From assembly GCF_017876405.1 (NCBI RefSeq), contig NZ_JAGINW010000001.1:10677203-10741202 (forward strand): a stretch of 64,000 bases of DNA, given 5' to 3'. Positions 54,473 through 63,716 of the stretch are shown piece after piece. The notes beneath the pieces are model-generated. The model worked only from the letters and a program-made list of their open reading frames with translations, made no database searches and was not told where the DNA came from. Each line of letters opens with the position of its first letter. The first letter of the stretch is position 1. Source of the stretch: Kibdelosporangium banguiense (lineage in GTDB: Bacteria; Actinomycetota; Actinomycetes; Mycobacteriales; Pseudonocardiaceae). The position numbers and the translations under genes are program-made.

Positions 54473-55015
54473 ATGAAGCCGAAACCCGAGATTCGGCAGC
54501 GGGTCCGTGCCCTGGCCGAGAGCCAGTGGCGTGAACCCGTGGCAGTGGTCTACCTGGACGAGGTCAGGCCCTCCTTCGAAGTGCCAGGCAGACGCAAAGA
54601 CGGGACTATCAAAGGCAAACGACTGGTCCGCCGGTTCTTCCGCAACATCATCCGCGGCGTGATCGGTGTCCCGATCGACATCGTCCTGTCCATCGCCGGC
54701 GGTGGCCGGGCCAGCCTGACCAGCCGGGAAGGCACAGTGACCGGCCCCGCAAACGCCCAGGCACTCGAACTCGTCGACGCCGCGATGGCCGCTGACAGCC
54801 CCTGGCTGGTCCACTCCCCCTCGCACATGGCCATCGTCGACACCGGCCCTTTCTTCAACACCGCCGACAGCCAACCACCAGCCTTCCGGTGGCACACCAC
54901 CAAACCGCACATGCCAAAGATCGCACGCCGCCGTCTGACCTGGCCCGACGGCTCTGTCTTCGAAACCACCCGCGGCTGGAACGACGAAAACCCGCCCGCA
55001 ACACAGCCCGACTGA
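54473..55015 (+). CDS. Hypothetical protein, last gene of the ESX-associated cluster
   Basis: A 180-aa protein from ATG 54473, 13 bp after the previous stop. Residues 1-50 are charged. KRLVRRFFRNIIRGVIGVPI then DIVLSIAGG forms one amphipathic or membrane-binding helix. The rest contains PSHMAIVDTGPFFN and PAFRWHTTKPHMPKIARRRL. No known family was seen. By position it could be the immunity or accessory factor for the preceding protein. Confidence 0.6.
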   Translation: MKPKPEIRQRVRALAESQWREPVAVVYLDEVRPSFEVPGRRKDGTIKGKRLVRRFFRNIIRGVIGVPIDIVLSIAGGGRASLTSREGTVTGPANAQALELVDAAMAADSPWLVHSPSHMAIVDTGPFFNTADSQPPAFRWHTTKPHMPKIARRRLTWPDGSVFETTRGWNDENPPATQPD

Positions 55016-55059
55016 CTGATCAACGCCGACGTGTCCATCGCCGCTAGGCGCTGAACACG

Positions 55060-55300
55060 CGGCGATCCGCGCGGCGGGTCTCAAGATTCCGACCGATGTC
55101 AGCGTTCTCGCCTTCGACGACATGAGTCTGTACCCGTTGGTGGAACCGCCGATCACGGCGATCACCCAACCGGCCTACGAGATGGATAAGGCCGCGGCAG
55201 ACCTGTTGCCGCGCCAGATCGACGGGAGACCGATCTTTCCGACATCGTCCTGCCCGCCACCCTCATCATGCGCGACTCGCTCGCCCCGCCTAGCGTCTGA
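55060..55300 (+). pseudogene. LacI-family regulator, C-terminal remnant
   Basis: Encodes AAIRAAGLKIPTDVSVLAFD, DMSLYPLVEPPITAITQPAY, EMDKAAADLLPRQIDG, then after a frameshift DLSDIVLPATLIMRDSLAPP to TGA 55298. This is the end of a LacI/PurR-type ligand-binding domain (GFDD, P-LT-V-QP). Only 80 codons remain and the HTH is gone. Confidence 0.75.
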
Positions 55301-55439
55301 TCTCCCCGCCCGACAAGGTCCGCCGCACTGACCACGACCACGTCCGCCCCGGCATGCCGCCGGGTCGACGACTTTCGCCTCTCCGGCAAGCTTGAATCTG
55401 GGTCTGGAGCGAGGCTATTGGGTTCTGTCGGTCGCTGTG

Positions 55440-55473
55440 GCACCTCCGGCGGTTGGTGCGTTGCCGGAGGTGC
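55440..55473. terminator. 11-bp perfect inverted repeat
   Basis: GCACCTCCGGC (55440-55450) and GCCGGAGGTGC (55463-55473) are separated by 12 nt. It lies 15 bp downstream of the minus-strand esterase stop codon, in the right place for its terminator. No U-tract. Confidence 0.55.
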
Positions 55474-55487
55474 TCGCGCGGCTCGGG

Positions 55488-56734
55488 TCAGCGTTGTTGA
55501 CGGGCCATCCACTGCCAGATACGGGTGCCGTTGATGCTCGGGTCGTTACGGGCGACGTAGATCCATGACCAGTGGCCGGGGAACTGGTAGCCGTTCCAGA
55601 CGACGTGGTCGTAGAGGGTCATCAGGGAACCGGGGATGAGGTCGTGGGCGTGGACGGTGTTGGCCTGCGGGTTCACCGTGGTGTCGTCGCGGGAGGCGAC
55701 CAGCCAGGTGGGGGTGCTGATCGCGGACAGCTCGGCGTCGGGAACCAACGGCGGAGCGCCTGCCTGCCGGGGTGCGACCACTCCGCAGATCGGCACGGAG
55801 GCGGCAAACACCGTGGGATAGACCGTGGTCATCTTCAGACTCATGTAACCGCCGTTGCTACAACCGGCCACGTAGACGCGGTCAGGGTCGACCGACCGCC
55901 TGCGGACGACATCCTGGACGATCTCGTGGATCAGCGGGGCGAAGCGAGGACCGTCCTGCAACCACATGGAAGTGCTCTGCGGGACCACGACATAGGCGCC
56001 GTTGAAGATCTGCTGTGCCTCACGGGTAGCGAAACCCAGCGCGCCGCGATTGGCGCGCAGCGTGGTTTCGTTGTCGTAGTAGTCATCCGGCAGCGAGGCA
56101 CCCTCGCCTCCCCGTGCAGCCAGACGACCAGAGGGCGCCTGCCGTGCCGGGTGGGTGTGTACAGCCGATACTTCATGCCGGAGCCGGAGACGTGATAGCT
56201 GAAGGCGTCGACCTCGGGGTTGGCGAGCCGGCCCTGCACGAAACGCGCGATGGTGACCGGCCGGCCGTGACGCAGGACGATCGGGGCGTTCTGCGTAATG
56301 GTGTAGACGAGATCGAGCTGGACGTTACGGGCCTTGCTCCCGATGTAGCCGAGGGTTCCACCGCCGGGCTGGCCCTCGGCGTGGCTCAGTGACAGCACGA
56401 TGTTCCCGCGGCGGTCCAACTGGGCGGCGGTCACCGTCCGGTCGAGGTCGTATCCCACGACCTGGCCGCCGGTGGCGATCGGACTGGTGGCCGTGGCATG
56501 CACGCTGAAGGTGCCGGCAGTCAGGCTCGCCGGGTCGATCGGCCCGAGCCGGGACGTGTCGAGGGTGACCGCGGTGACCTGCTCACCACCGTCAAGCGTC
56601 ACCGCGTTGAGGACAAAACCCACGCTGTTGGTTCTGTCGCTGTCGGCGGTCGCGACGCCAGGCAGCGCCAGACCGGCGGCGGCCGCACCCGCGCCCGCGG
56701 CCAGCACAGTGCGACGATTGATCAACAGGGCCAT
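55488..56734 (-). pseudogene. Secreted esterase (PHB depolymerase/prolyl-oligopeptidase-like), one frameshift
   Basis: About 415 codons from ATG 56734 with AAGGAG upstream. The N-terminus NRRTVLAAGAGAAAAGLALP is a twin-arginine-type signal. A beta domain (VTLDGGEQVTAVTLDTSRLG) is followed by an alpha/beta hydrolase: YRLYTPTRHGRRPLVVWLHG, then a missing base near 56112, then VVPQSTSMWLQDGPRF, VYVAGCSNGGYMSLKM (nucleophile GCSNGG), VASRDDTTVNPQANTVHAHD and W-GYQFPGHWSWIY with the His. Both halves are well conserved, so the frameshift is recent or a sequencing error. Confidence 0.8.
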
Positions 56735-57241
56735 GCTGACTCCTTGGTCTCAATTCTCCGTGCAGGCCGGAGCAGTTGGAGAGCCTGGGATGCGACAGGA
56801 CCGGTCGTGGCGCGAACTCGTCGAGCGCATGGCGCGCGAGAGTCCGGACTCGTGGCGCACCCGTTGGTGGGGGTGTGAGCTGGCTATCTGATGGGGTGTG
56901 TGCCGGCTTCGGCGATGTTGTCTCCGCAGACGGACACAAGATGGAAAGTTACGGACTTTGTTGGCGATAAACCACCCCCAGGACACCGTCGTCAGTCCGG
57001 CTACGCGGTCTCGTTGGGCCGTGCCGCCAGGCCACCCCTAGGTGCGGGCGTGAGAATGAACACAGATCAATGAGGTTTAGGCGCTGATGAAGCGGGTCCG
57101 GCCATCTCAGCCGACCCCAGTCGATCAGTGGTTGATGATGGTGGGAGTGGGCGCCCGGCGCGCTCGTCCGGACGTATGGCGTCGTGGTCGGGCGCGGGGA
57201 TACGTTGCCGCTGCTGGGGAATCGCGCAGCGGGAGGTCGCC
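56735..57241. other. Intergenic, nothing firm
   Basis: Contains the promoters of the esterase (left) and of the beta-helix gene (right). A 33-codon frame from ATG 56790 (MRQDRSWRELVERMARES) has a weak ribosome binding site. It may be a small protein, but support is poor. Confidence 0.35.
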
Positions 57242-59137
57242 GTGGCAGTCACGGACATTTTCGTCAGCGGTGATGGTGTCGATACGGCGGACGGCAAAAC
57301 CTGGAACACCCGGGTGCGGACGTTCACGCGGGCGCGGGCGCTGGCGTCGGGAATCACCGCGCCGGACACGGTCAGATTCGTGATCGGGCAGTTCATCATG
57401 GCCCGCCAGGCGAACTTCGGGCAGCAACTGGGCAAGGGAATCGGCACCAACAGCAATGTTCCGGACGGCTGGTCGATGACCGCGCGGGACCCGAACCTGC
57501 CGTGGCACTTCACCGATCTGGACGTACTCAATCAGCCGAGTGACTTCGCCCAGGTCTTCCTGAGCGGAGCCAGCGACTACAACGCGAGCACGGCCGGCTG
57601 CCCGAACATCCGCGACAACGGCGGGACAAACGCGGGGCAGCCGACCGGAATCTGGGTGACCACCCGCAATGTCGCCGGGGTGAACCAGCCGCTCTACCGG
57701 GTGATCCGGGTGTGGCGGGGTGGCCGTCCACTGACCATCGGGAGCGTGACCGCCGTCCCGTCGGCCTACGACCCGTACAACGAGATCTGGGAGGCCCGCA
57801 GCTTCGCCACGCTGGGACTGGACGACACGCATACCTGGACGCAGCTCACGCCGCCAGAGGTGTGGCAGGAGGACGACGACGCCGACCCGGTGCCGACGCC
57901 GATCGGTGGCCGGCTGTTCGTGTTCAGCCCCAAGGGAAACCCCGCGTCGTCCACGGTGTGGGGCGGGATCACGCTGCTGACCCAGTGGTCGGCGGGTGCG
58001 ACCGGCGTGCTCGACCTCGGGCTGCTGACCATCCAGGAGTCCAGCGACTGGCACGTCGACGAGACGATCAAGGCGATCGGCGGCGGGTACGGCGCGTTCA
58101 AGATCCGGGGTGGTTGCGCCCGCGGCCGGTTCGAGGCCCGTGTCGACGTGATGACCCCGTATCTGCCGGTGGTCGACTTGCGGGCGCATTCCGCCGCCGA
58201 CACGTTCACCGCGATCGAGGTGTCGCCGCGGTGGGACATGCGTGTGGTCGGCAAGCCGTACTACGAGATCGACAACGCGCACAACACCGGCGGGTCCGAC
58301 GCGCTGCGCATCGCCGGCAACGCGCGAGTCACCGGGTTACTGATACGAGGGCGAACCAGTGGTACCGGCGAGCTGTGCTACGTCCGCGATCCCGGTCACA
58401 CCGCGATCGGCCGGGCGAACCCCGCCGCCGGCGTGATCCTCGACGGCCTGACAGTGGAGCGGGACTTCAGCGTCTACCTCGGTGGAATGCAGTACCAGCG
58501 GGCGTTCGGCATCAACGGCGACAGCAACCGGGTCCGCAACTGCACGCTCAGCGGCCGGGTCTACGGCCAGCGCACGCCGTCCCAGATCACCGGCAACGTG
58601 CGGGTCGTCGGCCTCGAGTTCCACTATGGACAGCAGATGATTCCGGCCGCGCCGGACGGGGTTCCCAACTATCCCAGCCGATTCAATGGCAATGAGCGGC
58701 CGTTCGCCAACCTGCACCCGGACGGCAAGAACCGGGACTGCGTCGGGCTGGTGGTGAGCATCGACGGCACGATCGAGGTGCTGGACTGCGTGTTCAACGC
58801 TGTGCACGGGCCGGGCGTGCGCGTCGGGGCGTCCGTGGTGCCGGATCTGGCGACGGGCGACGGTTGCCTGGTGGAGAACTGCACGTTCATCAACAGCGCG
58901 GTACCGGCCAGCCAGCGCACTGCGGTTCTGGTGGACGTGCGCAACGATGCCGCCAAGGCGGTGCGCCTGAGGAATAACGGCGCGGTCGGTTATGCCGCTG
59001 GCGGGCAGTGGACGACGACGGGGTTCAACCGCAACACCGTTCGCCTGGAAGATCTCCACCTTCCCCAATCCGGCGGGCCGAACGTCGCCGAGAACGTCGG
59101 CTGGCAGCGGTTGGCCTTCGCCAACTGCTTCGGGTGA
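57242..59137 (+). CDS. Right-handed beta-helix-like protein
   Basis: A 631-aa protein from GTG 57242, GGGAGG 6 nt upstream. It begins AVTDIFVSGDGVDTADGKTW without a signal peptide. The middle has repeated short strand-turn units (VVDLRAHSAADTFTAIEVSP, DALRIAGNARVTGLLIRGRT, GVILDGLTVERDFSVYLGGM, VRNCTLSGRV, VLDCVFNAVHGPGVRVG, LVENCTFINSAV), the layout of a pectate-lyase-like parallel beta-helix. No catalytic residues were identified. The gene is 10 bp from an M15 peptidase gene on the same strand, so a joint role in polysaccharide or cell-wall processing is possible. Confidence 0.65.
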   Translation: MAVTDIFVSGDGVDTADGKTWNTRVRTFTRARALASGITAPDTVRFVIGQFIMARQANFGQQLGKGIGTNSNVPDGWSMTARDPNLPWHFTDLDVLNQPSDFAQVFLSGASDYNASTAGCPNIRDNGGTNAGQPTGIWVTTRNVAGVNQPLYRVIRVWRGGRPLTIGSVTAVPSAYDPYNEIWEARSFATLGLDDTHTWTQLTPPEVWQEDDDADPVPTPIGGRLFVFSPKGNPASSTVWGGITLLTQWSAGATGVLDLGLLTIQESSDWHVDETIKAIGGGYGAFKIRGGCARGRFEARVDVMTPYLPVVDLRAHSAADTFTAIEVSPRWDMRVVGKPYYEIDNAHNTGGSDALRIAGNARVTGLLIRGRTSGTGELCYVRDPGHTAIGRANPAAGVILDGLTVERDFSVYLGGMQYQRAFGINGDSNRVRNCTLSGRVYGQRTPSQITGNVRVVGLEFHYGQQMIPAAPDGVPNYPSRFNGNERPFANLHPDGKNRDCVGLVVSIDGTIEVLDCVFNAVHGPGVRVGASVVPDLATGDGCLVENCTFINSAVPASQRTAVLVDVRNDAAKAVRLRNNGAVGYAAGGQWTTTGFNRNTVRLEDLHLPQSGGPNVAENVGWQRLAFANCFG

Positions 59138-59147
59138 GGAGCCGGGC

Positions 59148-59903
59148 ATGCCTGACCACGAACAGAGATCGTCGTACCCGCGCCGCACAGTGCTGCGCGC
59201 TCTGACCATCGTCTCCGTCGGTGCCGGCCTGGTGAGCACCGGCGCCACCCATGCGGCGGTGGCGCGGGACCTGCGCGCCGGCATGTCCGGTGCGGACGTC
59301 CGGGAATTGCAGATCCGGGTCGCAGGCTGGGCGTCTGACGGTTCCCGGCAGGCCTTCCTGGACGTCAGCGGGTACTTCGACGCGCCAACCGAAGCGGCGG
59401 TGCGCCGCTTCCAGCAAGCGCACGGGCTGCCCGCCAGCGGGGTGGTCGATCAGGCGACGCATGGCCGGCTGAGCGCCATGGCCACCGCGGACGGATCGAC
59501 AGCCCACTTCGAGTGGTCCCAGTTCGCCTCCCCGGACGGCAGCGGATTCGCCGGAGGCACGGTGGATGAGGCCACCGTGCGGGAGAACGTGCGCCGGCTG
59601 ATGTACAAACTGGAAGCGTTGCGGCACAAGCTTGACGGGCGCGAGACCGAGGTGCGCGACGGCTTCCACAGCTCCGATCACCGAGCACGGCTGCGTGGCC
59701 CGGACGACAGCACGCACACCTACGGCGGCACTGCCGACATCGCCGTGGCCAGCCTGACCACCTACGCTGTCTACCAAGCGGCGCAAAGCTGTGGCTTCTC
59801 CGGCCTTGGCTCGTATGTCCAATCCTGGTTGCACTGTGACAGCCGCGCCGAGTACAGCCACAGAGCGCCAGCCGCATGGTCCTGGCACAACGGGGTCATC
59901 TGA
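59148..59903 (+). CDS. M15-type peptidase with peptidoglycan-binding domain
   Basis: A 251-aa protein from ATG 59148 (GAGGAG upstream). An RR-containing signal peptide (PRRTVLRALTIVSVGAGLVS) is followed by PG_binding_1 (AGMSGADVRELQIRVAGWAS, GYFDAPTEAAVRRFQQAHGL, SGVVDQAT). The M15A domain contains DGFHSSDHRAR, THTYGGTADIAV (zinc motif SxHxxGxAxD), and HRAPAAWSWHNG with the final His. The likely reaction is cleavage of D-Ala cross-links or peptide in peptidoglycan, outside the membrane. Confidence 0.8.
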   Translation: MPDHEQRSSYPRRTVLRALTIVSVGAGLVSTGATHAAVARDLRAGMSGADVRELQIRVAGWASDGSRQAFLDVSGYFDAPTEAAVRRFQQAHGLPASGVVDQATHGRLSAMATADGSTAHFEWSQFASPDGSGFAGGTVDEATVRENVRRLMYKLEALRHKLDGRETEVRDGFHSSDHRARLRGPDDSTHTYGGTADIAVASLTTYAVYQAAQSCGFSGLGSYVQSWLHCDSRAEYSHRAPAAWSWHNGVI

Positions 59904-60066
59904 ATTTCTCCCACTCGCCTGCAGAATGGTTGAATCAACCTCCCATCCCATGAATGGTCAGGCAGGTGACCAGATCCGGGATGACCGGACGGCGCCCAAG
60001 AAGAAAGCATTTGCAAGTATGTCAGCAAACTGTCCTCGGGCCATCGCCGTACCTCGAAGGAGTACT

Positions 60067-60882
60067 GTGACCGCCATGCGCGAGGAACGCCTACCGGACT
60101 TCGAGGATGAAACACCGCATATCGCGCGCATTTACGACTACTTCCTCGGCGGCAAGGACAACTTCGCCTGCGACCGCAAGGTCGCCGAGCAGATCCTCCA
60201 GCTCGCGCCGGAAACACCGGACATGGCCAGGGCGAACCGGGCGTTCCTCGGGCGAGCCGTGCGGTTCGTCGCACGGCAGGGCATCCGGCAGTTCATCGAC
60301 ATCGGCACCGGACTACCCACTCGCAACAACGTGCACGAGGTCGTTCAGACGGTCTGGCCTGATTCCCACGTTGTGGTTTACGTCGACAACGACCCCACGG
60401 TCCTCGCACACGCCCGGGCCCTGCTCGCCGACACCCCGCAGACCGTCGTGGTCGACGCGGACCTGCGCCGCCCCGAAGCCCTGCTGGACGACCCGGATCT
60501 GCGGCGCCTGATCGACTTCGACCAGCCGATCGCGGTCATTCTGGTCGGCGTACTGCATTTCCTGCCCGAGGAGGACCAGCCGTTCGACGCGGTTCGCACC
60601 CTGCGCGACGCGCTGCCCCGCGGCAGCTACCTCGTCATCTCGCACGCCTCCACCGACAACCGGATGTCGGAGCTCAGCCAGGCGCAGGAGCTCTACCGCA
60701 GCTTCACGAACCGGACCGGCAACGGCTTGCGTTCCCGCGAACAGATCCGCGTCTTCTTCGACGGTCTCACTCTGATCGACCCCGGCTTGGTCGTCGCCCA
60801 GGACTGGCGCCCGTTACCGTCAACCGAGCGCGACACCGGCACACCCCGGTGGATACTCAGCGGCGTCGCACGCAAAGACTGA
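60067..60882 (+). CDS. S-adenosyl methyltransferase (DUF574 family)
   Basis: A 271-aa protein from GTG 60067 (GAAGGAG close upstream; ATG 60076 is an alternative). It contains the DUF574 hallmarks IARIYDYFLGGKDNFACDR, ANRAFLGRAVRFVARQGIRQ, the SAM motif FIDIGTGLPTRNNVHEV, VVYVDNDPTVLAHARALL and AVILVGVLHFLPEED. Such proteins are abundant in Streptomyces and relatives, often beside regulators. Substrates are generally unknown. Its 3' end overlaps the antisense end of the group B transposase frame. Confidence 0.88.
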   Translation: MTAMREERLPDFEDETPHIARIYDYFLGGKDNFACDRKVAEQILQLAPETPDMARANRAFLGRAVRFVARQGIRQFIDIGTGLPTRNNVHEVVQTVWPDSHVVVYVDNDPTVLAHARALLADTPQTVVVDADLRRPEALLDDPDLRRLIDFDQPIAVILVGVLHFLPEEDQPFDAVRTLRDALPRGSYLVISHASTDNRMSELSQAQELYRSFTNRTGNGLRSREQIRVFFDGLTLIDPGLVVAQDWRPLPSTERDTGTPRWILSGVARKD

Positions 60883-62011
60883 CCCTGCGCTTGCCGAAAA
60901 TGTCGTCCATCCAGGCCAGGCGGCATGGTGGTACTCGTTCAGGAGGCCGCCCAAACTTGAGCGTCGGCGGATGTCGAGTTGTGATGTGCGCTGGATCGGT
61001 GATCGGTGATGGCAGTGTTTGGAGTGGTCGGGCGTTGGCGATGCCTTGGTGTGGCCGGTGGTTGTTGTAGTGCCGCTCGTATTCGCGGAGTGCGTGGAGC
61101 AGGTGTTGCTGGTTCCAGATCAAAGTGCGGTCAAGCAGTTCGTGGCGGCAGCTCTGCACCCAGCGTTCGACGATCGAGTTCATCCTGGGCATCTGGATGC
61201 CGCTCAAGATGACCTGGATGCCGGCGTCGGCGAGGATGACGTCGAACAGGTGCGGGAATTTGCCGTCTCTGTCGCGGATCAGGAATCGCGCTCGATAGCC
61301 GGCGTCCTCGAGGTCCATGACGAGGTTGCGCGCTGCCTGGGTCACCCATGCCGCGGTCGGATGTGGTGTCACGCCGAGGACGCGGATCCTGCGGTGGGCG
61401 TGTTCGATCACGGCCAGCACGTACATGCGTGCGCCGGTGAGGGTGACGGTTTCGAAGAAGTCGCAGGCCAGGAGGACCTCGGCTTGGGAGCGGAGAAACT
61501 GGGTCCAGGTGCTCGACGAGCGTTCGGGAGCGGGATCGATGCCGGCGTCAGCGAGAACCTGCCACACGGTAGATGCGGCGACCTTGACGCCGAGAACGAG
61601 GAGTTCGCCGTGGATCCGGCGATAGCCCCAGCTCGGGTTCTCCTTGGCCAGGCGCAGGACCAGGACTCGAATAGACCGGAGGGTGCGCGGTCGGCCCGGT
61701 CGTTTCGGTCGCGACATCCTGGCGTGGCGTCGGCGGAGCAGGTCGCGGTGCCAGCGCAGGATCGTATCCGGGCGTACCAACAGGTGGAGCCTGCGCAAGA
61801 GGTGGCGTGGTAGTCGGTGCAGGAGCGCGGCGAGTAACGCCCGGTCAGCCGGGCTGAACCGCACCCTGGTGTCGCCGAGTTGCCGTTGCAGTACTCCGAT
61901 CTGGTGGCGCAACGCGAGGATCTCGATGTCTTTGTCCCGGTTGCTCACTGGGATCAGGCGAAGCATGGCGAAGGTGTTGGTCAGGCCGAGGTAGGCCAGT
62001 CGCAGCAGCAC
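60857..62011 (-). CDS. Group B transposase, complete core with altered C-terminus
   Basis: A 384-aa frame from GTG 62011. It has the signature KDIEILALRHQIGVLQRQLG, an HTH region (NPSWGYRRIHGELLVLGVKV), and catalytic D184 (CDFFE), D247 (RDRDGKF) and E282 (IVERW) with D-E spacing 35. After PITDPAHIT (about residue 338) a frameshift replaces the usual tail ending NEYHHAA by about 40 foreign residues, and the frame runs out of the element to 60857. It is the best preserved group B gene here; activity is uncertain. Confidence 0.8.
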   Translation of the reverse strand: MLLRLAYLGLTNTFAMLRLIPVSNRDKDIEILALRHQIGVLQRQLGDTRVRFSPADRALLAALLHRLPRHLLRRLHLLVRPDTILRWHRDLLRRRHARMSRPKRPGRPRTLRSIRVLVLRLAKENPSWGYRRIHGELLVLGVKVAASTVWQVLADAGIDPAPERSSSTWTQFLRSQAEVLLACDFFETVTLTGARMYVLAVIEHAHRRIRVLGVTPHPTAAWVTQAARNLVMDLEDAGYRARFLIRDRDGKFPHLFDVILADAGIQVILSGIQMPRMNSIVERWVQSCRHELLDRTLIWNQQHLLHALREYERHYNNHRPHQGIANARPLQTLPSPITDPAHITTRHPPTLKFGRPPERVPPCRLAWMDDIFGKRRVSLCVRRR

Positions 62012-62112
62012 GGCCGGTCATCCTGCCGTAGGACCGCCGAACGGTAAGTGGACGCTGCTGATTCACCGTGTACAGTATCTGACCAGCACGGATGAGATTT
62101 TCGGCAAGCGCA
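60886..62112 (-). mobile_element. Group B insertion sequence, full length
   Basis: A 1227-bp element in reverse orientation with perfect 15-bp ends: TGCGCTTGCCGAAAA at 60886-60900 and TTTTCGGCAAGCGCA ending 62112. It separates a methyltransferase gene from a truncated carotenoid oxygenase gene. Confidence 0.88.
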
Positions 62113-62554
62113 GCGCCGAGAACGTCGTGGTGATCACGCCGCCGTAGTGCTCCTCGCCGATCGTGTCGAGGCTGCGCGGGTCGAGCTCGACCGGTGGCGC
62201 GCCCTCCATCAGCGCGAGCAGTTTCCCGCCGCGCAGGATGATGTTGGTGTTCGCGGTGTTGTAGCGCGTGCCGTGCGCGAGCGGATCGGTGGTCGCGGGA
62301 TTGCCGAACACGCCGAACAATCGCCGCTTCTCCGTCATCTCCAGCAGCAGCTTGTCGGTGCGCACCCACCGGTTGCGCATCGACACCCGGCCGTCCTCGA
62401 TGAAGAAGGCGTACACCATGCCGTCGCCGTCGAACCAGTGGTAGTCCTCGTCGGTCGGTGGATACAGCGGTTCCGCACCGTTACGGTAAAACACACCCGC
62501 CAGGTCCGCCGGCAGCTCACCCTCGACGAACAGGTCCGGCGCGTCCACCTCCAT
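62113..62554 (-). pseudogene. Carotenoid oxygenase (RPE65 family), N-terminal fragment
   Basis: The frame from ATG 62554 encodes VEGELPADLAGVFYRNGAEP, YHWFDGDGMVYAFFIEDGRV, GVFGNPATTDPLAHGTRYNT and ANTNIILRGGKLLALMEGAP, the family N-terminus with the WFDGDGM motif. The in-frame codons upstream (SYRESPFLTGHHCPNRMEVD) also look coding, so the true start may lie further 5'. The metal-binding C-terminal blades are lost at the group B end. Confidence 0.85.
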
Positions 62555-62648
62555 CCGATTAGGACAGTGATGCCCGGTCAGGAACGGACTCTCGCGATAG
62601 CTCGTGTTTGTCCTTGGCTCTGTCCACCTTTGAAAGTCGTGGTGCCGG

Positions 62649-63308
62649 TCAGCGGGCTGCCTCGAGCTCCGGATCCGGGTCCTGGCCCGCAGCCGCGTTC
62701 TTGGCCTTGGCTTGCTTGCGGCGCTTGCGGATTACGAAAGTAGCCACGAGAGCCAGCAGCAACCCGAGGATGACGATGAGGAGCACGTCGTTGGCGCTTT
62801 TCAGGCCCGCGGCAATCGCGACACCGACCAGAAGGGTCACTGCTGTTGATGCGGCCGCGCCTGCCGCCACCGCGGGCAGGAACATGCGGTAGGACATGCC
62901 TGCCCCACCGGCCACCGCGGGCACGAAGCTACGCACGAGCGGGATCAATCGACCGATGAACACCGCCCAGGTGCCGTGTTTCCGGAGCAGGCTCGTGGCC
63001 TTGTCCCAGCCTTCCCCGCCGTGTTTCCTGATGAGCTTGGTCTCACGCAACGCCGGGCCGACACGGCGCCCGATCACGAACCCGACCGTGTTGCCCGCGA
63101 CCGAGCAGACCGTGGCCACCGCCCACAGGATCAGGAACTCCGGCACCGAGTTGACGCTGGCCGCGGCGAGCAGCTGGGCCGCCTCACCCGGGAGAAAGAA
63201 CCCAACGCCGATGATGGCCTCGCCGAACGCGACCAGCCCGTTGCCCGCTACCAGCGCGGGTTGCGGCAACGCCTGCAACCAGTCCAGCACATTAGAGACG
63301 AACGACAT
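62649..63308 (-). CDS. DedA/VTT-family membrane protein
   Basis: A 219-aa protein. ATG 63308 is preferred because GGGAG lies 8 nt upstream. It contains the DedA core: GEAIIGVGFFLPGEAAQLLA, VATVCSVAGNTVGFVIGRRV, GPALRE, KHGTWAVFIGRLIPLVRSFV (F-GR-IP-VR motif) and PAVAGGAGMSYRMFL, with four to five TM helices. The C-terminal tail is basic then acidic (RKRRKQAKAK, DPDPELEAAR). It is an undecaprenyl phosphate or lipid translocase-like protein of the cytoplasmic membrane. Confidence 0.85.
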   Translation of the reverse strand: MSFVSNVLDWLQALPQPALVAGNGLVAFGEAIIGVGFFLPGEAAQLLAAASVNSVPEFLILWAVATVCSVAGNTVGFVIGRRVGPALRETKLIRKHGGEGWDKATSLLRKHGTWAVFIGRLIPLVRSFVPAVAGGAGMSYRMFLPAVAAGAAASTAVTLLVGVAIAAGLKSANDVLLIVILGLLLALVATFVIRKRRKQAKAKNAAAGQDPDPELEAAR

Positions 63309-63457
63309 AAGTAACACTCCCATGCAGATTGCGTATCTAACTGACATGGTTGTGTCGATTACAGAGGGCCGCATCAGGGTTTGCCCTGAGATCGACCCTG
63401 AAGTTGGTTACTAGTCGCCAGCACTTCGCCACGAGGCGTGATGTATCGACCTGAGTG

Positions 63458-63645
63458 GCGACGACGACGTCCCTCATCCCGCCGCACGGAAGGTCACGCC
63501 GCCGCACTGGCCGGAGCTGAACATCGCGACAGCACCCATCATGGACAACAACCCCATGCGACGCCTGGGATTCCGGTTGACACCGGAGTCGCCGCGGGAT
63601 TTCAAGGTTGTGGCGAGGCCGCCGACAGCGGATCGCGATCCGTAA
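63458..63645 (+). pseudogene. Unidentified gene fragment
   Basis: The frame encodes PHWPELNIATAPIMDNNPMR and RLGFRLTPESPRDFKVVARP before TAA 63643. Codon use looks coding, and it resembles a protein end, but no family is recognised and no start is present. Confidence 0.35.
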
Positions 63646-63716
63646 GGTCGCAGCCGGAAACATAGCCATGCCGCCCGGCGCGAACCGGTGTTCTACCGGG
63701 TGGGTGGACGCCGAGG

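Noticed and set aside
3011..62112. Target site duplications flanking the IS copies
   Set aside because: The immediate flanks of the full-length copies were compared by eye and no convincing short duplications were found. Absence may be real or due to later rearrangements, so no duplications were annotated.
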